Counted from the stretch's first letter, positions 1-11,000 are shown. The stretch: DNA of 64,000 nt from Garicola koreensis (GCF_014195445.1 NZ_JACIBT010000001.1:62001-126000); one strand, 5' to 3'. The notes: generated from the letters alone by a model not told the origin. Made by a program: numbers and translations.

Positions 1-1126
1 ACGAGGCCCACCCCACCGGCACGCGCGCCAAGCCAGCACCGACGTCCAGATCGTCCTGGCCCTGCAGGGTGGAGGCGTGGCCGGTCAGCTGCTGCCACAG
101 GTCTTCGCCGCGGGCACCGGTGGCGCCGCAGATCAGTGCGGCAATGCCGGAGACGTGCGGGGTGGCCATGGAGGTGCCGCTGATCCGCCGGTAGTGCTCA
201 TCTCCGATCCAGGCGGAGTGCACATCCACGCCCGGGGCGGCGATGTCCACCTCGCCGCCGTCGTGCGGTGAGGACCGGGCAGAGAAGTCCGCTGTGCGAA
301 GCTGCGAGTCCACGGCGGCCACCGCCATCACGTGGGGGCTGTTGGCCGGGGCGCCGACAAACCCGTAGTCGCCGGCACTGCGCTGGGCATTGTTTCCGGC
401 AGCGGCGATGATCAGCGAACCGCGCTCCAGTGCCCGACGCCCGGCAGCCACGTAGGGCGGGTGGATCTCACGCACGTCGGCTCCCAGCGACATGGAGATG
501 ATCTGACAATCGTGCTGCAGCGCCCAGTCGATGCCGGCCAGGATCGTGGCGTCAGAGCCCGAACCGTCAGCGCCGAGAACCTTTCCCGAGTAGATCTCCG
601 CCTCGGCACCGACGCCGTAGCCGGGACCTTCTGCCGGCGTCCACGGGCCGCAGGCAGTTCCCACGCAGTGGGTGCCGTGCCCGTGGGCGTCGGTCGGGTC
701 CTCACCCTCGACGAAGGACTCCGTGACAGCGGCCCGGGACCCGAAGTCGCGGTGGTCGGGGTCGAAGCCGGTGTCCAGTATCGCCACCCGCACACCAGCG
801 CCTGCCTGCCCGGCCTGCTGCGCGGCAGTGATCTCCACCGCCTGCAGCCCCCAGGTCAGCTCGGCGGTGTCGGTCAGTTGGGCAGGGCCTGGGCCCTCAG
901 TGATGGCGTAGTAGGTCAGCTCCGGGCGGAAGCTCATCGGCACCCGGCGTTCTCGGCATTTGATGTTCAGCAGGTCCAACTGATCACTCTGCGCGTCCAC
1001 CACACCGATCCCCAGCCGTGGAAAGTACATCAGCGTGGACAGCCCCTCGGCACTGAGCAGCCCGGGGGCCTCCTCTTCCAGTACAGCCGGTCCGGAGGTG
1101 TCGAACGTCACTACGTAGCGTGCCAT
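1..1126 (-). CDS. S8 family serine peptidase (subtilisin-like), C-terminus off the window
   Basis: A subtilase that would hydrolyse peptide bonds with an Asp-His-Ser triad. The frame opens at ATG 1126 and stays open through base 1, so about 375 residues are seen and the C-terminus is missing. Catalytic Asp is about residue 118 (VAILDTGFD), His about 150 (HGHGTHC), the oxyanion Asn in AAAGNN about 245, and Ser about 319 (GTSMATPHVSG). The first 105 residues resemble an inhibitor_I9-like or fervidolysin-type prodomain. I see no clear signal peptide, so the enzyme may be cytoplasmic or exported without a classical signal. It is divergent from purK across a 155-bp gap. Confidence 0.9.
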   Translation of the reverse strand, partial: MARYVVTFDTSGPAVLEEEAPGLLSAEGLSTLMYFPRLGIGVVDAQSDQLDLLNIKCRERRVPMSFRPELTYYAITEGPGPAQLTDTAELTWGLQAVEITAAQQAGQAGAGVRVAILDTGFDPDHRDFGSRAAVTESFVEGEDPTDAHGHGTHCVGTACGPWTPAEGPGYGVGAEAEIYSGKVLGADGSGSDATILAGIDWALQHDCQIISMSLGADVREIHPPYVAAGRRALERGSLIIAAAGNNAQRSAGDYGFVGAPANSPHVMAVAAVDSQLRTADFSARSSPHDGGEVDIAAPGVDVHSAWIGDEHYRRISGTSMATPHVSGIAALICGATGARGEDLWQQLTGHASTLQGQDDLDVGAGLARVPVGWAS

Positions 1127-1267
1127 GCTGCCCACTCCTGCGTCGGGGAACCTTGGTGCCATGGTACCGGCAGAACCTGCGCGCCAGCCTCGTAATCCAG
1201 CCGCGCAAAATAAGGGCGGCAGGATTGTGATGGTGTGGTGATTTACCGATTGCCCAAGCCGGTGCCA

Positions 1268-1273
1268 CATAAT
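1268..1273 (+). promoter_or_regulatory. -10 element of purK (leaderless type)
   Basis: CATAAT ends 8 nt before the GTG start of purK, which has no Shine-Dalgarno sequence. The spacing predicts transcription starting at or next to the start codon. No convincing -35 box is seen. Confidence 0.45.
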
Positions 1274-1281
1274 GGGGGACT

Positions 1282-2529
1282 GTGAGCGCACACCCTTCCA
1301 CCCCACCGAGAGTCGGGGTCCTCGGCGACGGCCAGCTGGCCCGCATGATGTCCCCGGCCGCCACCCACCTCGGTCTCGAGCTCCATCTGCTCGCCGCCAG
1401 TCCCGCAGCCTCTGCCGCGCAGGTCATCGCCAGGACCACCATCGGCGACTACCGAAACGTCAAGGACGTGCTGGCCTTCGCCGCACGCCTGGACGTGGTC
1501 ACCTTCGACCATGAGCACGTGCCTGCCGAAGTGCTCAACGCGCTCGCCGAGGCCGGCATCACCATGCAGCCCACCCCACAGGCGCTCGTCTACGCCCAGG
1601 ACAAGCTGGCGATGCGCGGCGTCGTCGACGATTGTGGTCTGCCCAATCCCCGCTGGAGGCACGTGCACGCCCTTCAGGAGCTGACAAGCTTCGGCGACTC
1701 CGCCGGGTGGCCGGTGGTTCTGAAAACGCCCCGCGGCGGCTATGACGGCAAAGGCGTGATGATCATCGACGACGCCGCAGCCGCCGACGCGACCGAGGTC
1801 GCCGACTGGTTCAGCCGAGCCGCCGAGTCCGGCACCGGACTGTTGGCCGAACAGAAGGTCCCCTTCACCCGTGAGCTCTCCGCCCAGGTGGCCCGCAGCG
1901 CCTCCGGGGAAGTCGCCGCCTATCCGGTGGTGGAGTCCACCCAGACCAACGGCGTCTGCGATGAGGTGATCGCCCCGGCCCCGCACACCTCCCAAGCCCA
2001 TCTGGCTGAGGCCGAACGCATCGCACGCACTATCGCCGAGACGCTGGGGGTGACCGGAATGCTCGCCGTGGAGCTCTTTGAGATCGCCGAGGACGACGCT
2101 CACCGCGGCACCCCGGCGGGCATCTACGTCAACGAACTGGCCATGCGCCCGCACAACTCCGGGCACTGGAGCATGGACGGCTGCGTCACCAGCCAGTTCG
2201 AACAGCACCTGCGCGCCGTGCTGAACCTTCCCCTGGGTGCCACCGCAGTGACCGGCGGCGCCGGGGGATATGCGGTGATGAAGAACCTGCTCGGCGGCAG
2301 CAACCAGAACCTCCATGCGGCCGTGCCCGAGGCCATGCGCCGCAGCGCCGACTGCAAGATCCACCTCTACGGCAAGGAGCCCACACCGGGTCGCAAAATC
2401 GGTCACGTCAACGTCCTCAGTCACACCAACAGGCCCGACGACACAGACGACGCCGAGGCGCGGCTGCAGGCCGCACGCGATGCCGCTGCCGAGGCGGCCG
2501 CCATCATGGTGGAAGGATCAGCCCAATGA
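1282..2529 (+). CDS. purK: N5-carboxyaminoimidazole ribonucleotide synthase (PurK)
   Basis: PurK makes N5-CAIR from AIR, bicarbonate and ATP in de novo purine synthesis. The 415-aa product has the N-terminal GDGQLARM motif (about residue 16), a central ATP-grasp region ([13 protein letters not shown], about 147-159) and the C-terminal [13 protein letters not shown] block (about 277-289) typical of PurK. Start is GTG 1282; the -10 CATAAT 8 nt upstream suggests a leaderless mRNA. Its TGA overlaps the ATG of purE (ATGA), so the two subunits of the N5-CAIR route are translationally coupled. Confidence 0.95.
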   Translation: MSAHPSTPPRVGVLGDGQLARMMSPAATHLGLELHLLAASPAASAAQVIARTTIGDYRNVKDVLAFAARLDVVTFDHEHVPAEVLNALAEAGITMQPTPQALVYAQDKLAMRGVVDDCGLPNPRWRHVHALQELTSFGDSAGWPVVLKTPRGGYDGKGVMIIDDAAAADATEVADWFSRAAESGTGLLAEQKVPFTRELSAQVARSASGEVAAYPVVESTQTNGVCDEVIAPAPHTSQAHLAEAERIARTIAETLGVTGMLAVELFEIAEDDAHRGTPAGIYVNELAMRPHNSGHWSMDGCVTSQFEQHLRAVLNLPLGATAVTGGAGGYAVMKNLLGGSNQNLHAAVPEAMRRSADCKIHLYGKEPTPGRKIGHVNVLSHTNRPDDTDDAEARLQAARDAAAEAAAIMVEGSAQ

Positions 2530-3113
2530 GCCCATCGAACACGCCCCTGGTCGGCCTGGTCATGGGATCAGACTCCGACTGGCCGGTGATGAAGGCAGCC
2601 GCCCAGGCGCTTGAGGAGTTCGGCATCAGCTTCGAAGTCGACGTCGTCTCCGCCCACCGGATGCCCGAGGAGATGATCAGCTACGGCAAGCAGGCGCATC
2701 AGCGCGGGCTGCGAGTGATCATCGCCGGTGCCGGGGGAGCGGCCCACCTGCCGGGCATGCTCGCCGCAGTCACCCCGCTGCCGGTGATCGGGGTTCCGGT
2801 GCCGCTGAAGCACTTCGACGGTATGGACTCGCTGCTCTCCATCGTCCAAATGCCGGCCGGGGTGCCGGTGGCCACCGTCTCGGTGGCCGGTGCGCGCAAC
2901 GCCGGGCTGCTGGCGGTGCGCACCCTCGCCGCAGGCTCCGATGAGCACGCCGGGCTCCTGCGCGATAAGCTGGTGGACTTTCAGACGGAGCTCGCCTCCG
3001 CAGCCCACGCCAAGGGCGAGGCGCTGCGCACCGAGGCCGCTCACTGGCCCACCCACATCCCACCCACATCCCACACACCCCCCGACGACGGCGGAGCTCA
3101 GCAGCTGCAGTGA
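2526..3113 (+). CDS. purE: N5-carboxyaminoimidazole ribonucleotide mutase (PurE)
   Basis: Class I PurE moves the carboxyl of N5-CAIR to give CAIR, the step after PurK. The 195-aa protein shows the family motifs in order: GSDSDWPVM near residue 14, SAHRMPEEM near 45 (catalytic His) and [12 protein letters not shown] near 73. The Pro/His-rich C-terminal tail (about 170-195) is longer than usual for bacterial PurE. It overlaps purK by 4 bp and the following LCP gene by 4 bp (GTGA), forming a tight purK-purE-LCP operon as in other Micrococcaceae. Confidence 0.95.
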   Translation: MSPSNTPLVGLVMGSDSDWPVMKAAAQALEEFGISFEVDVVSAHRMPEEMISYGKQAHQRGLRVIIAGAGGAAHLPGMLAAVTPLPVIGVPVPLKHFDGMDSLLSIVQMPAGVPVATVSVAGARNAGLLAVRTLAAGSDEHAGLLRDKLVDFQTELASAAHAKGEALRTEAAHWPTHIPPTSHTPPDDGGAQQLQ

Positions 3114-4783
3114 CCACACCGACCATCAGCTACCACCAGTTCCGTGCCGAGCACGATGTGGTCCGCGATCCCCGCCGGGCCAGTCAGCGCGACCGCAGCC
3201 GCCGCGCCGTCATCCTGACCCTGCTCACCCTCTTTCTACCCGGCGGAGCCCAAACCACCGCCGGTTCGCGCAAGCTGGGCCGGTTCGCGCTGGCGGTCAC
3301 CATCGGATGCTGGTTCGTGCTGCTGCTGGGCCTGATCATGTTCTTCACGCTGCGCTCTGTGCTGCTGAGCGCACTGACCCAACCGTTCCTCATGTGGGTG
3401 GGCTCAGTGGTGCTGGCAGCACTGGCCATCGGATGGCTCATCCTCTGGGTGGACACCCTGCGGCTCATCCGGTTCACCACCTTGGCCCCCGGATTCAAGC
3501 CGATCATCGGGGTCGCACTGGTGCTGGCCACCCTGCTGACCTCCGGCGGACTGGGATACGGCGCCTATCTTCTCAACGAGAGCCGCCAGGCGCTGGCTGG
3601 GATATTCTCCGGCGGGCCCGCCATCGACGCCGCAGAGGGCCGCTACAACTTCCTGCTGATGGGTGCCGACGCCGGAGAGGGACGCCAAGGTCTGCGCCCG
3701 GACTCGATCCACGTCATCTCGGTCAACGAATCCTCGGCTGAGACCATCATCTTTTCGATCCCGCGCAATTTCCAGAACGCCCAGTTCGCCGCAGACTCCC
3801 CGCTGAACGAGGTCTACCCGAACGGCTACAACTGCGGCAATGACTGCATCATCAACTTCCTCTACACCGAAACCCAGAACAACTACGCCCACCTCTACCC
3901 CGACGCTCAGGATCCGGGTGCGGCAGCCATGATGGACGCCGCCGCTGGAACCCTTGATATGACCATGCACGGCTACGTGATGGTCGATATGGCCGGCTTC
4001 TCCGAACTGATCGACGCGATGGGAGGAGTGACCGTCGAGTCCGGCGGCTGGGTGCCCTACCGCGGCCAGCGTCCCGACGGATCAGGCTGGGGCGATACCT
4101 GGTTCGAACCCGGAGTGCACACCTTCGACGGCGACGAGGCCCTGGCCTTCGCCCGATCCAGGGACCACAGCTCCGACTTCAACCGGATCCAGCGCCAGCA
4201 GTGCATCCAGCAGGCCATGATTGCTCAGTTCACCCCGCAGACTCTGCTCACCCGGTTCACCGACATTATGGCCGCCGGGGAGAACCTGGTGGAGACCGAC
4301 CTGCCCCAATCCCAGCTGGGAAGCCTGATGAACCTGGCCGCAGAAGCTCAGGAGCACGACCCGCAGCGACTGACCCTGGGTGCACCGGACTTCGGATCCG
4401 CCGGCGACAACTTCTCCACCTACCCCGACTTCGAGCAGATCCGTGCCCGCGTCGACGAGCTCCTCGCCAATGAGGAGGCCAATGAGGACCAGGACGACGA
4501 CGCCCAGGAGTCGCCCGCGCAGGCTCAGGACGAGGCGGACACCGAGTCCGAGACCGACCAGAGCTCCGAGGACTCCCCGGCAGGGCCGACCCCTGACCAG
4601 GACGATCCAGCCGTCTCTGATGATGAGCCTGAGGTGGAGACACCCGCCGAGCCGAGCGAACTCACCCAGCCCGACGGCTCGCCGCTGACCGTGGAGTACC
4701 TCATAGCAGCTGAGGACCGCGGGGAGACCGGCATCCTCCAAGAGGCTGCCAGCACCAACGGAGAATGCAGCCCTGCGCAGTGA
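3110..4783 (+). CDS. LytR-CpsA-Psr (LCP) family glycopolymer ligase
   Basis: LCP enzymes transfer lipid-linked glycopolymers (teichoic acid, capsule or arabinogalactan-like chains) onto peptidoglycan outside the membrane. The 557-aa protein has a basic N-terminus and four hydrophobic segments (about 32-48, 58-80, 93-118, 130-153). The LCP catalytic domain follows (about 178-380), including [11 protein letters not shown], the FSIPRNF block and the conserved Arg region [19 protein letters not shown] very acidic, low-complexity tail (about 440-525) is probably extracytoplasmic. A Cys pair (NCGNDC) lies near 244. GTG 3110 overlaps the purE stop. Acceptor and polymer are unknown. Confidence 0.9.
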   Translation: MTTPTISYHQFRAEHDVVRDPRRASQRDRSRRAVILTLLTLFLPGGAQTTAGSRKLGRFALAVTIGCWFVLLLGLIMFFTLRSVLLSALTQPFLMWVGSVVLAALAIGWLILWVDTLRLIRFTTLAPGFKPIIGVALVLATLLTSGGLGYGAYLLNESRQALAGIFSGGPAIDAAEGRYNFLLMGADAGEGRQGLRPDSIHVISVNESSAETIIFSIPRNFQNAQFAADSPLNEVYPNGYNCGNDCIINFLYTETQNNYAHLYPDAQDPGAAAMMDAAAGTLDMTMHGYVMVDMAGFSELIDAMGGVTVESGGWVPYRGQRPDGSGWGDTWFEPGVHTFDGDEALAFARSRDHSSDFNRIQRQQCIQQAMIAQFTPQTLLTRFTDIMAAGENLVETDLPQSQLGSLMNLAAEAQEHDPQRLTLGAPDFGSAGDNFSTYPDFEQIRARVDELLANEEANEDQDDDAQESPAQAQDEADTESETDQSSEDSPAGPTPDQDDPAVSDDEPEVETPAEPSELTQPDGSPLTVEYLIAAEDRGETGILQEAASTNGECSPAQ

Positions 4784-4855
4784 GCCGCAGTGGGATCTCG
4801 GCCACACTTGGCCGGTCCTGCGGCCGGATTCCGGTCTCTTTTCGGTTTCCGCTGG

Positions 4856-4861
4856 TATGGT
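4856..4861 (+). promoter_or_regulatory. -10 element of manA (leaderless type)
   Basis: TATGGT lies 7 nt before ATG 4869, the likely transcription start and start codon of manA. No Shine-Dalgarno sequence precedes any of the three nearby ATGs (4857, 4869, 4878), which favours the leaderless reading from 4869. Confidence 0.5.
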
Positions 4862-4868
4862 TTCTGCG

Positions 4869-6119
4869 ATGTTCAGGATGATCAACCCCATTCAGGACTA
4901 TGCCTGGGGGTCCACTGCGGCGTTCAGCGAGCTTTTCGGCTGGGCCGAGTCGACGACTCCTCAAGCAGAGATCTGGATGGGATCCCACGCCAAGGCTCCC
5001 TCCCAACTTGTTGAGGGCTCCGGCGAACTGCCGCGCCTGGACACCCACCTCAGCGAGCACCCCCAGCAGCTGGGCACCTGGCAGCACTCCGGAACCACAC
5101 TGCCGTTCCTGCTGAAGATCTTGGCTGTGGCCACGCCGCTGTCCATCCAGGTGCACCCCTCCCGGGAGCAGGCCCGCTCCGGCTTTGCCGCCGAGGAGAG
5201 GCGCGGCACTGATCTGAAGGCGCCGCAGCGCAACTACGTCGACACCAACCACAAGCCCGAGCTCATCGTGGCGCTGACCAGGTTCTCCGCACTCTGCGGA
5301 TTCCGGGACCCCCGCCAGACCCTCAGGGACCTGACTGCGCTGCAAGAGATCGTGGCCGCCCAGGTCACCTCAGACGACGACGAGACTGTCCAGGCGGTGC
5401 AGACGCTGAGCCGGCACCTGCAGAACGGCGAAACCCGCGCCGCACTGCGGGCCTCGCTGCAGGACTGCGCGGAGGAGCTGGGCCACGCGGCGAAGCTGCT
5501 GGCAGCCACCGACCTGCGGGCCCACCAGGCGTCCCTGGCGCCACAGAGCCTGGACACCGTTGAACGCATCACCGCAACCTTCCCCGGAGACCCGGGGCTG
5601 TTCGTGGCACTGATGCTCAATCGCCGAGATCTTGAGCCCGGCCAAGCCCTGTTCCTTCCCTCGGGGAGCCTGCATGCCTATTTGGGCGGCGTCGGTGTGG
5701 AGATCATGGCCAACTCCGACAACGTCCTGCGCGGAGGGCTGACGTCCAAGCACGTCGATGTGCCCGAACTGCTGCGCGTCGCGGCAAGCGATGTCGTCGA
5801 ACAGCAGCTGCTGGAGCCGGACGCCTCCACCCCGCACCAACACATCTACCACACCCCAGCGGAGGAGTTCTCCCTGCGACGCATCGACTTCCCTGACTCC
5901 GGGCTGCACCACGAAGTACGCGACTCCGGCCCTGCCATCGCGGTATGCACCGCCGGGACGGTCACCGCAGGCCAGATGCTGCTCAGCGCCGGAGAGTCAG
6001 TGTTCATCCCCGCGGGCGAACCCACAGACTTCAGCGGTGCAGCAGCGCAGCTGTTCATCGCCACAGCCCCCAGTGCCACATCCGCCGGCATCCCAGGGCA
6101 GCATGGGGACCCGGCATGA
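4869..6119 (+). CDS. manA: Mannose-6-phosphate isomerase, class I
   Basis: Interconverts fructose-6-P and mannose-6-P, feeding GDP-mannose for glycans and protein mannosylation (a PMT gene is at 48.4-50.1 kb). About 416 aa. Zinc-site motifs of type I PMI are visible: IQVHPSREQA (about residue 92), NHKPELIVAL with its Glu (about 122) and LPSGSLHAYLGGVGVEIMANSDN (about 258-278). ATG 4857 is an alternative start, but a TATGGT -10 box overlaps it, so ATG 4869 is preferred. The stop overlaps the gtrA-like gene by ATGA. Confidence 0.9.
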   Translation: MFRMINPIQDYAWGSTAAFSELFGWAESTTPQAEIWMGSHAKAPSQLVEGSGELPRLDTHLSEHPQQLGTWQHSGTTLPFLLKILAVATPLSIQVHPSREQARSGFAAEERRGTDLKAPQRNYVDTNHKPELIVALTRFSALCGFRDPRQTLRDLTALQEIVAAQVTSDDDETVQAVQTLSRHLQNGETRAALRASLQDCAEELGHAAKLLAATDLRAHQASLAPQSLDTVERITATFPGDPGLFVALMLNRRDLEPGQALFLPSGSLHAYLGGVGVEIMANSDNVLRGGLTSKHVDVPELLRVAASDVVEQQLLEPDASTPHQHIYHTPAEEFSLRRIDFPDSGLHHEVRDSGPAIAVCTAGTVTAGQMLLSAGESVFIPAGEPTDFSGAAAQLFIATAPSATSAGIPGQHGDPA

Positions 6120-6610
6120 GCGGGCTGTGGCAGAAGGCCATGGCACTGGTGCGTGCCTTCTGGCGGCAGCTGGCCAAGTTCGGCGTCGTCGGCGGGGTGG
6201 CCTTCGTGATCGACTCGGCGATCTTCCTGGCACTGATCACCGGGCCCATGGAGGATTCCCACGTGAAGTCCCGCCTCATTGCCGGCGCGGTGGCCACCCT
6301 CTTCTCCTGGATCGGAAACCGCTACTGGACCTTCCGCCACCAGCGCACCCCCACCCGGGTGCGGGAACTGGTGATGTTCATCATCATGAACCTCATCGGC
6401 ATGGGCATCCAGGCTGCCTGCGTGTTCATCTCCTTCTACGGTCTGGGGCTGACCTCGGCGACGGCGTCGTTCGTCTCCGGCAATATCATCGGCCTGGGCT
6501 TCGCCATGTGCTTCCGCTTTGTGGCCTATAAGCTCTGGGTCTTCACCGGCGAGTCCGGTTCGCTTGCTCCGGAAGCCGCCCAGCACGACGCTGCCGACCC
6601 GCGCCGCTGA
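6116..6610 (+). CDS. GtrA-like membrane protein
   Basis: A 164-aa GtrA/DPMS family protein with four hydrophobic helices (about residues 22-44, 50-68, 83-106, 112-136) and the family-typical KFGVVGG and WIGNRYWTF motifs. GtrA proteins are thought to help flip or present undecaprenyl-phosphate sugars during cell-surface glycosylation. ATG 6116 overlaps the manA stop by 4 bp, consistent with a shared role in mannose-based envelope glycans. The C-terminus is short, polar and Ala/Asp-rich. Confidence 0.85.
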   Translation: MSGLWQKAMALVRAFWRQLAKFGVVGGVAFVIDSAIFLALITGPMEDSHVKSRLIAGAVATLFSWIGNRYWTFRHQRTPTRVRELVMFIIMNLIGMGIQAACVFISFYGLGLTSATASFVSGNIIGLGFAMCFRFVAYKLWVFTGESGSLAPEAAQHDAADPRR

Positions 6611-6616
6611 GCAGCT

Positions 6617-7306
6617 TCAGGCAAGTCCTTCGTTGCGCCGCATCTGCTCCCACCTGGGACCACCGGCTTCGCCCTCAAACAGCACCACCACACCGCCGTG
6701 CGCCCAGGTGCTGACCATCGCGGGCACCGAGTCCGGCTGCCAATCGGTCAGAACCAGCGGTGAGGCCGCCTCCTGGGCCGTCTCCGGAAGCGACACCGGA
6801 TCCAGGGGCGCCAGCAGCTGATCCGGCTGCTGCGGGGTCTCCGCGGAGATGTCCAGAACCCAGGCGGGCAGCGCCTCACCGGTGGCCGCTTCGAAGGAGG
6901 CGTCGAGCATCCCGGCAGACAGTGCCCCCAGCTCAGCCTGACCCAGCTGCGGCGAGCCGATCCAGTCCCTCGGCCGATCGGTGATGACCACCTCGGCATC
7001 ATCGGCGGAACCCACAGCGACCTCGGCTCCCATGGCCGAAGCGGCCAGCAGCACCGCCGCCGCCTTCCAATGGGCGGGGCTGTCCAGCAGGACCACGTCG
7101 GCCTCGCCGAGGTCGTACTCTTCGCTGAGGAGCCCGATGAGCTTCACCGCCCAGTTGGCCAGCACCCGACCGGACAGCTCCACACGGGACTCGTCAGCGC
7201 TGTAGAACACCACCGCCGGCTGGGGCCGTGACCCCAGCAGGTCCAACAGCTCGGAATAGTCCGTGGGAACGCTGCGGGTCGGCCCAGAAAGGGATAACGG
7301 CGCCAT
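6617..7306 (-). CDS. TIGR03089 family protein
   Basis: A 229-aa protein matching the actinobacterial TIGR03089 family, which resembles a truncated AMP-binding (acyl-adenylate) N-domain; its function is not known. Recognisable segments are the N-terminal PAVVFYSADESRVELSGRVLANWAVK block (read as residues 26-51) and the VLLDSPAHWKAAAVLLAASAMGA stretch. Start at 7306 is chosen because AGGAGG lies 8 nt upstream; longer in-frame starts lack such a site. It converges with gtrA (6 bp apart) and is divergent from whiB, the usual arrangement near whiB2 in Actinobacteria. Confidence 0.8.
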   Translation of the reverse strand: MAPLSLSGPTRSVPTDYSELLDLLGSRPQPAVVFYSADESRVELSGRVLANWAVKLIGLLSEEYDLGEADVVLLDSPAHWKAAAVLLAASAMGAEVAVGSADDAEVVITDRPRDWIGSPQLGQAELGALSAGMLDASFEAATGEALPAWVLDISAETPQQPDQLLAPLDPVSLPETAQEAASPLVLTDWQPDSVPAMVSTWAHGGVVVLFEGEAGGPRWEQMRRNEGLA

Positions 7307-7414
7307 GTTTGTCGACCTCCTTGAAAAGTCCCCGGTCACGGCATCGCTGCGAGAAGACCGGGTCGCTGCGAGAATTCCGCGCCGCGCCGCGGGTGTTCGA
7401 CGCGCCGGGGCCAC

Positions 7415-7444
7415 TTGACGAATGTTTACTCACACCAGTGTAAT
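7415..7444 (+). promoter_or_regulatory. whiB promoter
   Basis: TTGACG (7415-7420) and TGTAAT (7439-7444) are separated by 18 bp, a near-consensus vegetative promoter. Transcription from about 7452 would give a leader of roughly 43 nt ending in the GGGAGG ribosome-binding site of the WhiB gene. Confidence 0.65.
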
Positions 7445-7494
7445 TAGGTGCAGACACAGACCATGTCACTCAATTTATCGGGAGGCCCGGAACC

Positions 7495-8037
7495 ATGGGG
7501 AAGGCACAGCGGCTGCCGAGCGTCAGCCCGGAGCAGGACGAGACACCTGTCCAGAGGAACGGACTCGACGTCCCACCGGACTGGTTCGTCGACCCAGCTG
7601 ATCCCGCCGCTGCGCAGAAGCTCCAGCACGGCAGCGCCTTGGAGGACCAGGCCACAGCCTTCCTCGCGGCCGCAGAAGCCGAAGAGCCTGACTCCACCGT
7701 CACCGCCCTCAGTGAGGCTCCCTCCCGTCGCACTGAGTCTGATGAGAGTCCGCAGGACGACGCCGACTCGGTGTGGCTGGGCCTGCCGGCACTCATTCCG
7801 GCCGAGGAGATTGAGGGAGAGCTCGCCTGGCAGGTCGACGCGCTGTGCGCCCAGACCGATCCGGAGGCGTTCTTTCCGGAGAAGGGCGGCTCCACCCGGG
7901 ATGCTAAGAAGGTCTGCGCTGCGTGCACGGTGAAGCAGGAGTGCCTCGACTATGCGTTGGGCAACGATGAACGCTTCGGCATCTGGGGCGGACTCTCCGA
8001 GCGGGAGCGCCGCAAGCTGAAGAAGAAGTTCGCGTAG
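7495..8037 (+). CDS. WhiB-family iron-sulfur transcriptional regulator (WhiB2-like)
   Basis: WhiB proteins bind a [4Fe-4S] cluster and sigma factor to control division and redox genes. Four cluster cysteines are visible at 118, 141, 144 and 150 (C-x22-C-x2-C-x5-C), followed by GIWGG (about 163) and a basic C-terminus (RERRKLKKKFA). The context next to TIGR03089, GT2 and DUF5719 genes matches the whiB2/whmD locus of mycobacteria. Unusual is the 100-residue acidic N-terminal extension; ATG 7495 is supported by GGGAGG 8 nt upstream and a consensus promoter. A shorter GTG start near 7770 would give the more usual length. Confidence 0.88.
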   Translation: MGKAQRLPSVSPEQDETPVQRNGLDVPPDWFVDPADPAAAQKLQHGSALEDQATAFLAAAEAEEPDSTVTALSEAPSRRTESDESPQDDADSVWLGLPALIPAEEIEGELAWQVDALCAQTDPEAFFPEKGGSTRDAKKVCAACTVKQECLDYALGNDERFGIWGGLSERERRKLKKKFA

Positions 8038-8066
8038 CCTTGTTGCCGCAGACGGGGGCTTAGTCG

Positions 8067-11000
8067 GTGAGCAGCGCTGCCGGCGCCCCACTTCATATCG
8101 CCGCCGTCGTGCTGCACGGCGGCGATTTTACTGCGCTCTCCCAAGCACTGGCGGCCCAGACGCGGCCGCCGGACTCGATCATCGAACTGTCCGCTGCCGG
8201 CTACCGCGGTCCTGAGGATCTTTCCCGCTCGCTGCGCTCTGGTCTGCTCACTGATCACCGGGCGGCACAGCAGACCCGCACCACCGGGGGCGCCGGAGCC
8301 GCGGCGACCAGCCTGTGGCGCACATTAGAGCGTCAGCTGGGGCAGGGGTTCGCCCCCAACTACCAGTGGTTGTGGATTCTGCCGGCCGATGCGCTGCCCG
8401 AACCCGAGGCCCTGCAGCGGTTGGAGGATCGGCTCTTCACCGTCAAGGACGAGTCGACCCACGACCAGATCGGCATCATCGGAGCCAAACAGGTCCATGC
8501 TGAGGCCCCGCACCGCCTGGTCAATGTGGGGCTGCATTCCGTGCGCTCCGCAGAGATCCTCACCGGCACCGAGCCGTGGGAACTGGACCAGGGCCAGTAC
8601 GACGGCGAGGACGAGGTGCCGGCCGTGTCAGCCCACGGGATGCTCGTCCGCGCCCGACTCTTCGGCGACCTCGGCGGCTTCGACCCGACCCTGACCGGGG
8701 ACTACGCCGCCGCCCAGTTCTGTGCCCGCGCTCAGGAAGCCGCGGCCGGCGTCGTGGTGGAACCCAGCGCTCATATCCGCAGAACCCAGCCGGAGCGCCG
8801 TGACCTGGTGCACCGGTTGGGCGGGGCGCTGTGGCTGCCGCCGCAGCAGCGCAAGAGCCAGATCCGCACCCGACTGGGCGCCGCCGGTGTGCTGGCACTG
8901 CCTTTGCTGTGGGTGGGACAGTGGTTCACCGCGTTGCTGCGGGTGATCGCGCTGTTCGTCTGCAAGGCGCCCGATGCGGCGCTGAGCCAGCTTGCCGCCA
9001 GCACCTCTGCGCTGCTGAACATCAGGGCTCTGGCTCACCTGCGTCGCTTCAGTCGGACCGGCCGGCGGGTGGCGGCCGCACGCGCCGAGGGTCCTGACGA
9101 GGCCAAGCGCCGGGTCGCTCGGGGGCGGCAGAGACACCGGGAGGGTCGGTTGTCCGCTGCGTCCCTGCGGGCCCAGCGCAGACGTGATGTGACTGCTGAG
9201 ACGGTCAGCAGCCCGAACCACCGGCTGACCGCCGGACCCGAGGTCGAGGATCGTGGGGTGGGCGAACCCGGAAGCGGCGACGGCGAGTTCGATCAGATCC
9301 CTGCGCGCCGCTCGGAGGACCGCCTCGGTCTCTTCCTGGTGCTGACTGTCCTCACCGGCATCTCACTGGTGGGCTACCGCGAACTGCTCACCGCCCCAGC
9401 CCTGGGCGGCGGGGCCGCACTGCCGGTCTCTGGTTCTCTCGCGGAGGTCTGGCACCAGATCACCTCGTTCCTCGTCCCAGATTCTCTGGGGGAGCGGGCA
9501 GCCGCCGATCCCTTTGCCCTGGTGCTGCTGGTGCTCTCGGTCCTCTCCCTGGGCCACGCGTCTGCGGTGCTGGTATGGATCACCATCCTGGCTGTGCCGC
9601 TGAGTGCGCTGACAGCATGGTGGGCCGCTGGGCTCTTCAGCGCCAGGACCTTCCACCGGATCATCGCGGCCCTCATCTGGGGGCTGCTGCCGGCGCTGCA
9701 CACCTCGGCCGGGCAGGGCCGAATCGGCGCTGTCATCGCTCATATTCTGCTGCCGATCCTCGTGCTGGCCGCCGTGCGGGCAGTCCAGGCTCGACGGCGC
9801 GCTGAGCCGGCCGCTGCACACCGCAGGGTGACGTCGCTGCGGCTGGCCGCCGGGTGGGAGACTGCCGCCGCAGCTGCCCTGCTGCTGGCCGTGATCGCCG
9901 CAGCCGCCCCGGTGCTGCTGGTTCCGGCGGTCATCACCTGCCTGGTGGTGCCGCTGGTGACCGGTCGCAGCGGAAGAGTGCTGTGGCTGGTGCCCATTCC
10001 TGCGGTGGCCATCTTTGTCCCCATGCTGATCTCCGCGTGGGATCGCGGGGCCAACCTGGTGGCAGTGCTGCTGAGTGAACCGGGCCTTGCGCTCGACGCT
10101 GCCGAGGCGGGTGCCCCGGCGCCGGTGTGGCAGCAGCTTCTGGGGTTCTCGCGATCATTCGACGCCGCGGCCGGCCTGCCCGGGGCATCCTTCGCAGATT
10201 CGGCAGCCTGGCTTCCCGCAGTGTTCGACGAGAGTTTCTGGAGTCTGCGACTGGCGCTGCTCATCGGTGGGCCCCTGCTGCTGATCGCGCTGATCGCCCT
10301 GTTCGCCGCCGGACGCCGGGCGACGGTGCTGACCTGTGGGATCATCGCCCTGGGCACCCTGGGGTACTCCAGTCTGGTGACCAAGCTCAGCGCGAGCCAC
10401 GCCGCTGGTGAGCTGGTGGCAGCCGACCCCTCGGTGCTGGTCTCGGTGCTGACCCTGTGCCTGATCGCCGCAGCCCTGCGGGCCTTGGAGGCCGCACCTC
10501 ACTCCGGATCTGCATCTCACTCCGCATCCGGGCTCGGCAGCCTCTTTGTGCCCGTTGCATCGACTCTGCTGATCGTGGCGATCTTCGTCTCGGGGGTTTT
10601 CTGGGCGGCGCCGCGGATGCTGGCCGCCAGCGGAATATCGGACCGCACGGTCACCGCAGTCAACACCGAACCGGTCCTCATCGCACCCGGCAGCGTCCGA
10701 AGCCTGCCGGCCACAGCCGCCGACCAGGGTGGAGGCCCGGCGGCCACCCGAACCCTGATGCTGGCCAGCGGACCCGACGGGGTCACTGCCCAGGTCGTCT
10801 CCGGAGATGGCCACACTCTGGACAAGGCCCGCACCGCCTCAGCGGCAGCGGACCTCCCACTGTGGGCCAGCGACCCAGCCGGCCCACTGGGCACCTCCCA
10901 GCCCGCCGCCCAGGAGCTCTCCGCGAGCAGCCTGCGCCTGGCAGAGCTCATCGCCGCACTGGTCTCTCCGGGCTCGCAGCACGTCACCTCGCTGATGCAG

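Noticed and set aside
1243-2424. Long open frame antisense to purK (393 codons)
   Set aside because: Mirrors the GC-rich third-position bias of purK; no recognisable protein and no start signals.
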